Part shown: positions 61,898 to 64,000 of the stretch, piece by piece | Position numbering within the stretch: position 1 is the stretch's first letter | How the letters are laid out: each line of letters begins with the position of its first letter | DNA from: Apostichopus japonicus | Taxonomy: Eukaryota; Echinodermata; Holothuroidea; Aspidochirotida; Stichopodidae | Assembly (NCBI RefSeq): GCF_037975245.1 | Contig: NC_092568.1 | Coordinates: 41,591,631 to 41,655,630 of the forward strand | Reading direction: 5' to 3' | DNA length: 64,000 nucleotides | Made by a program: the position numbers and the translations under genes | The notes under the pieces: model-generated | What the model saw: the letters and a program-made list of their open reading frames with translations, nothing else | What the model was told of the DNA's origin: nothing | Database searches by the model: none

Positions 61898-64000
61898 TGT
61901 GTAATCACACAAAATCATACTCGTCAATTATAACTAAAGATATAAATATGGTTGCAACCTGTTGCCTGCTTCTTATTAGCAAGTTACTACCCATTTTAAA
62001 TAGTCTAAATACAGATAAAGTTGTGTCCCACATTTAACTTTTTTTGTTGCTGTTTGCAAATCTTTTGAATAATTTGCCAAATGTCATCATTTCTGGTCCA
62101 ATTTTGGTTGACTAACACATAACAGATGTTAAGGTATCTGATCTTTCTGTCTTGGTAAAGTATGTTACCACCAAATTATCTACAATGCATCTCAAAATGA
62201 ATCTTGATGTGACTGCCATATCACCCAGATATTAGAAAACAAGGTGAGGACTTTAAAGATAACAAATGTAGATTGTATGCAAAACTATCATTGCATTTCA
62301 TACATATTCATAAGATTTCAACTGTTGTCATCAGCATATAAGAAAATGTTCTGTGAGATAATACAGAATTTGAAAGCATTTTTCTTTTTTGAGTTTTTTG
62401 TTACTAGAATGCCGATTCAAGGTTTAAGGGTGCATTTTCATTGGACTTATGAAAGTTATTAATTACAAACTGAAGAAGAAACCAAATCTCTATGAATTGA
62501 TGTTTTTCTCTAGTTTTGCTAATTGTTTGGCTTAAGAACAGAATTTGCTTGCATGCTGATCCCCATAATTCATAAAGTTTATGCCAAAGATCACATTAAA
62601 GCAAGTGGGTGCATAAGTGTAAGAGCTAATGGGAAAGGGGGGGGGGGGCATGTCAACTGCCAAGCCCTGCTCCCTGATATCATAAGAAAAATAAGACTAT
62701 GCACTACTGCGATAATAAACACAATTAAATTCTGAATATATGCAGCTAGAAATGTCTGTGTGCTTCAAGGAATACATTATTATTCTATTTCGATTGTGTT
62801 TAGAGCAAAACAGGAACTGAGAGGGACCTGCTTTGTCCAAACCTTTAATTCATCTTGGTGTCCTGCATTTGCTTTCCTGAATTTTGCATACTTTATAGAT
62901 CTTACTAAAAGGTAATGTTTTCAAGCTGCCTGAATTACAATGCAAAATAATGCACCAACCAACAGTATCCAATATGTAAACAAAAGCAATTTTGGTACTA
63001 CAGTAATTCTAGACGCAGGAAGATCTGAAAGAAAAATTACTTTCAATGGCTAGAACTAAAACTAACTGCAAAAAGTCAATTAAGAAATAGTTCTTATAGT
63101 TACACCTGAATGAGGAAGTAGAAGAGGACTGTTTAACAGTATTTGGAACGGCATTCTAGGAGAGGATATACCTGATATTATGTTGAGAAAGGGTTTCTTG
63201 GTATCATGGTATTATATAGTCAGAGCAATATCTAGTACTGTTCCCATGTATAGGTCAACACAAAAATACAGAAAAGGAACTTAGCAGGGTATTTTGAGAA
63301 GCGAAAATAGCAATTTGATAACAATCAGGGACATTGAGGATGTTGAATCTCTTAAAACTTGGCTTCATATGTTTATATCGAGACCATCAATTATGAGGTA
63401 ATACCTCCTTTTTGTATGCTGTGTAGTTTTCTTTAAGTATGTGAAACTTGCATGGTCTCAAACAACTGGACAATAGGAATGATCACATTGAGACTTCCCA
63501 TCAATTATGAGGTATGATGTGTAGCTTTTGTAAGTGTGTGCAACTTGCATGGCCCCAAACAATAGCACAATAGGAAATAAAGGGTTCAAGAATATCTTCA
63601 AGTATCTCAATAAAACATTAGGGCAGTATATGACTCCAACAATAAGTTTGTCTTTTCTTATTTACACCTCAACAAACAGAGAGTCACACATGCTTTCACA
63701 AAACCCACACAAGGTATCTGTGATTAGAAATAGATATTTGTTGATGATGTGCAGACCAACTCCCCATCGATGTTCTGAGAACGATCAAGATAATATGTCG
63801 TAGTAATGTTTGCTAAGGCTTCTGTAGTTGCAGTGAAAATAGACAACTCTTATTCAATTCAGTAGTATTCTAGAATAAACAATCATAAATTTCTTTCCAT
63901 GTAGTAAATGTAATTTCAATAGAAAAGAACTTAAGCAAACAGTAAAGGTACCTGAGCATTTCACTTTGATTTCATAAGACCTGCAGGAAGTAACAACCTG
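61898..64000. other. Gene-free end of the window
   Basis: No exon supported. An imperfect direct duplication lies at about 63385-63470 and 63498-63580 (ATCAATTATGAGGTA ... AACTTGCATGG ... CACAATAGGAA). A G run lies at 62636-62648. Confidence 0.5.

Overview
The window looks like intron-rich nuclear DNA of a marine invertebrate, most likely an echinoderm. This rests on small exons with ordinary GT-AG introns, a dense load of short non-autonomous DNA transposons, SINEs and minisatellites, and a SelL-type diselenide selenoprotein, a family known mainly from aquatic organisms. The species cannot be fixed from the sequence. I traced five genes by joining open exons whose splice sites and phases agree.

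Layout. 1-2.6 kb: a LINE reverse-transcriptase fragment split by a small hAT-like element, then a tRNA-derived SINE. 2.7-3.4 kb (minus): an intronless small heat shock protein with heat shock elements upstream. 4-10 kb: no gene seen; several small inverted-repeat elements and a SINE. 10.2-16.5 kb (minus): a five-exon CXorf65/C22orf15-like gene, 159 codons, whose introns hold a ~195 bp tandem array and two nested or clean transposon insertions with target duplications. 18.3-20.4 kb: a ~35 bp minisatellite. 20.9-43.7 kb: a large inverted duplication with arms of 9-10 kb and a spacer of about 3.8 kb. Each arm carries an eight-exon selenoprotein L gene (copy A minus, copy B plus, head to head), with two in-frame TGA codons in a UxxU redox motif and a SECIS-like hairpin in the 3' UTR. 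Copy A looks intact. In copy B a 919 bp transposon with an 8 bp target duplication sits in exon 1. 45.9-61.1 kb (plus): a 16-exon gene for a secreted, probably TIM-barrel glycoside-hydrolase-like protein of 773 residues. The acceptor and first bases of its exon 8 have been amplified into a 1.6 kb, 43 bp-unit array. 61.1-64 kb: one more small transposon and otherwise nothing recognised.

The most interesting content is (i) the inverted pair of diselenide selenoprotein genes, which ordinary gene prediction would break at the TGA codons, and (ii) three places where tandem duplication has copied splice sites (CXorf65-like exon 3 donor, hydrolase exon 4 acceptor, hydrolase exon 8 acceptor), leaving many decoy sites beside real ones.
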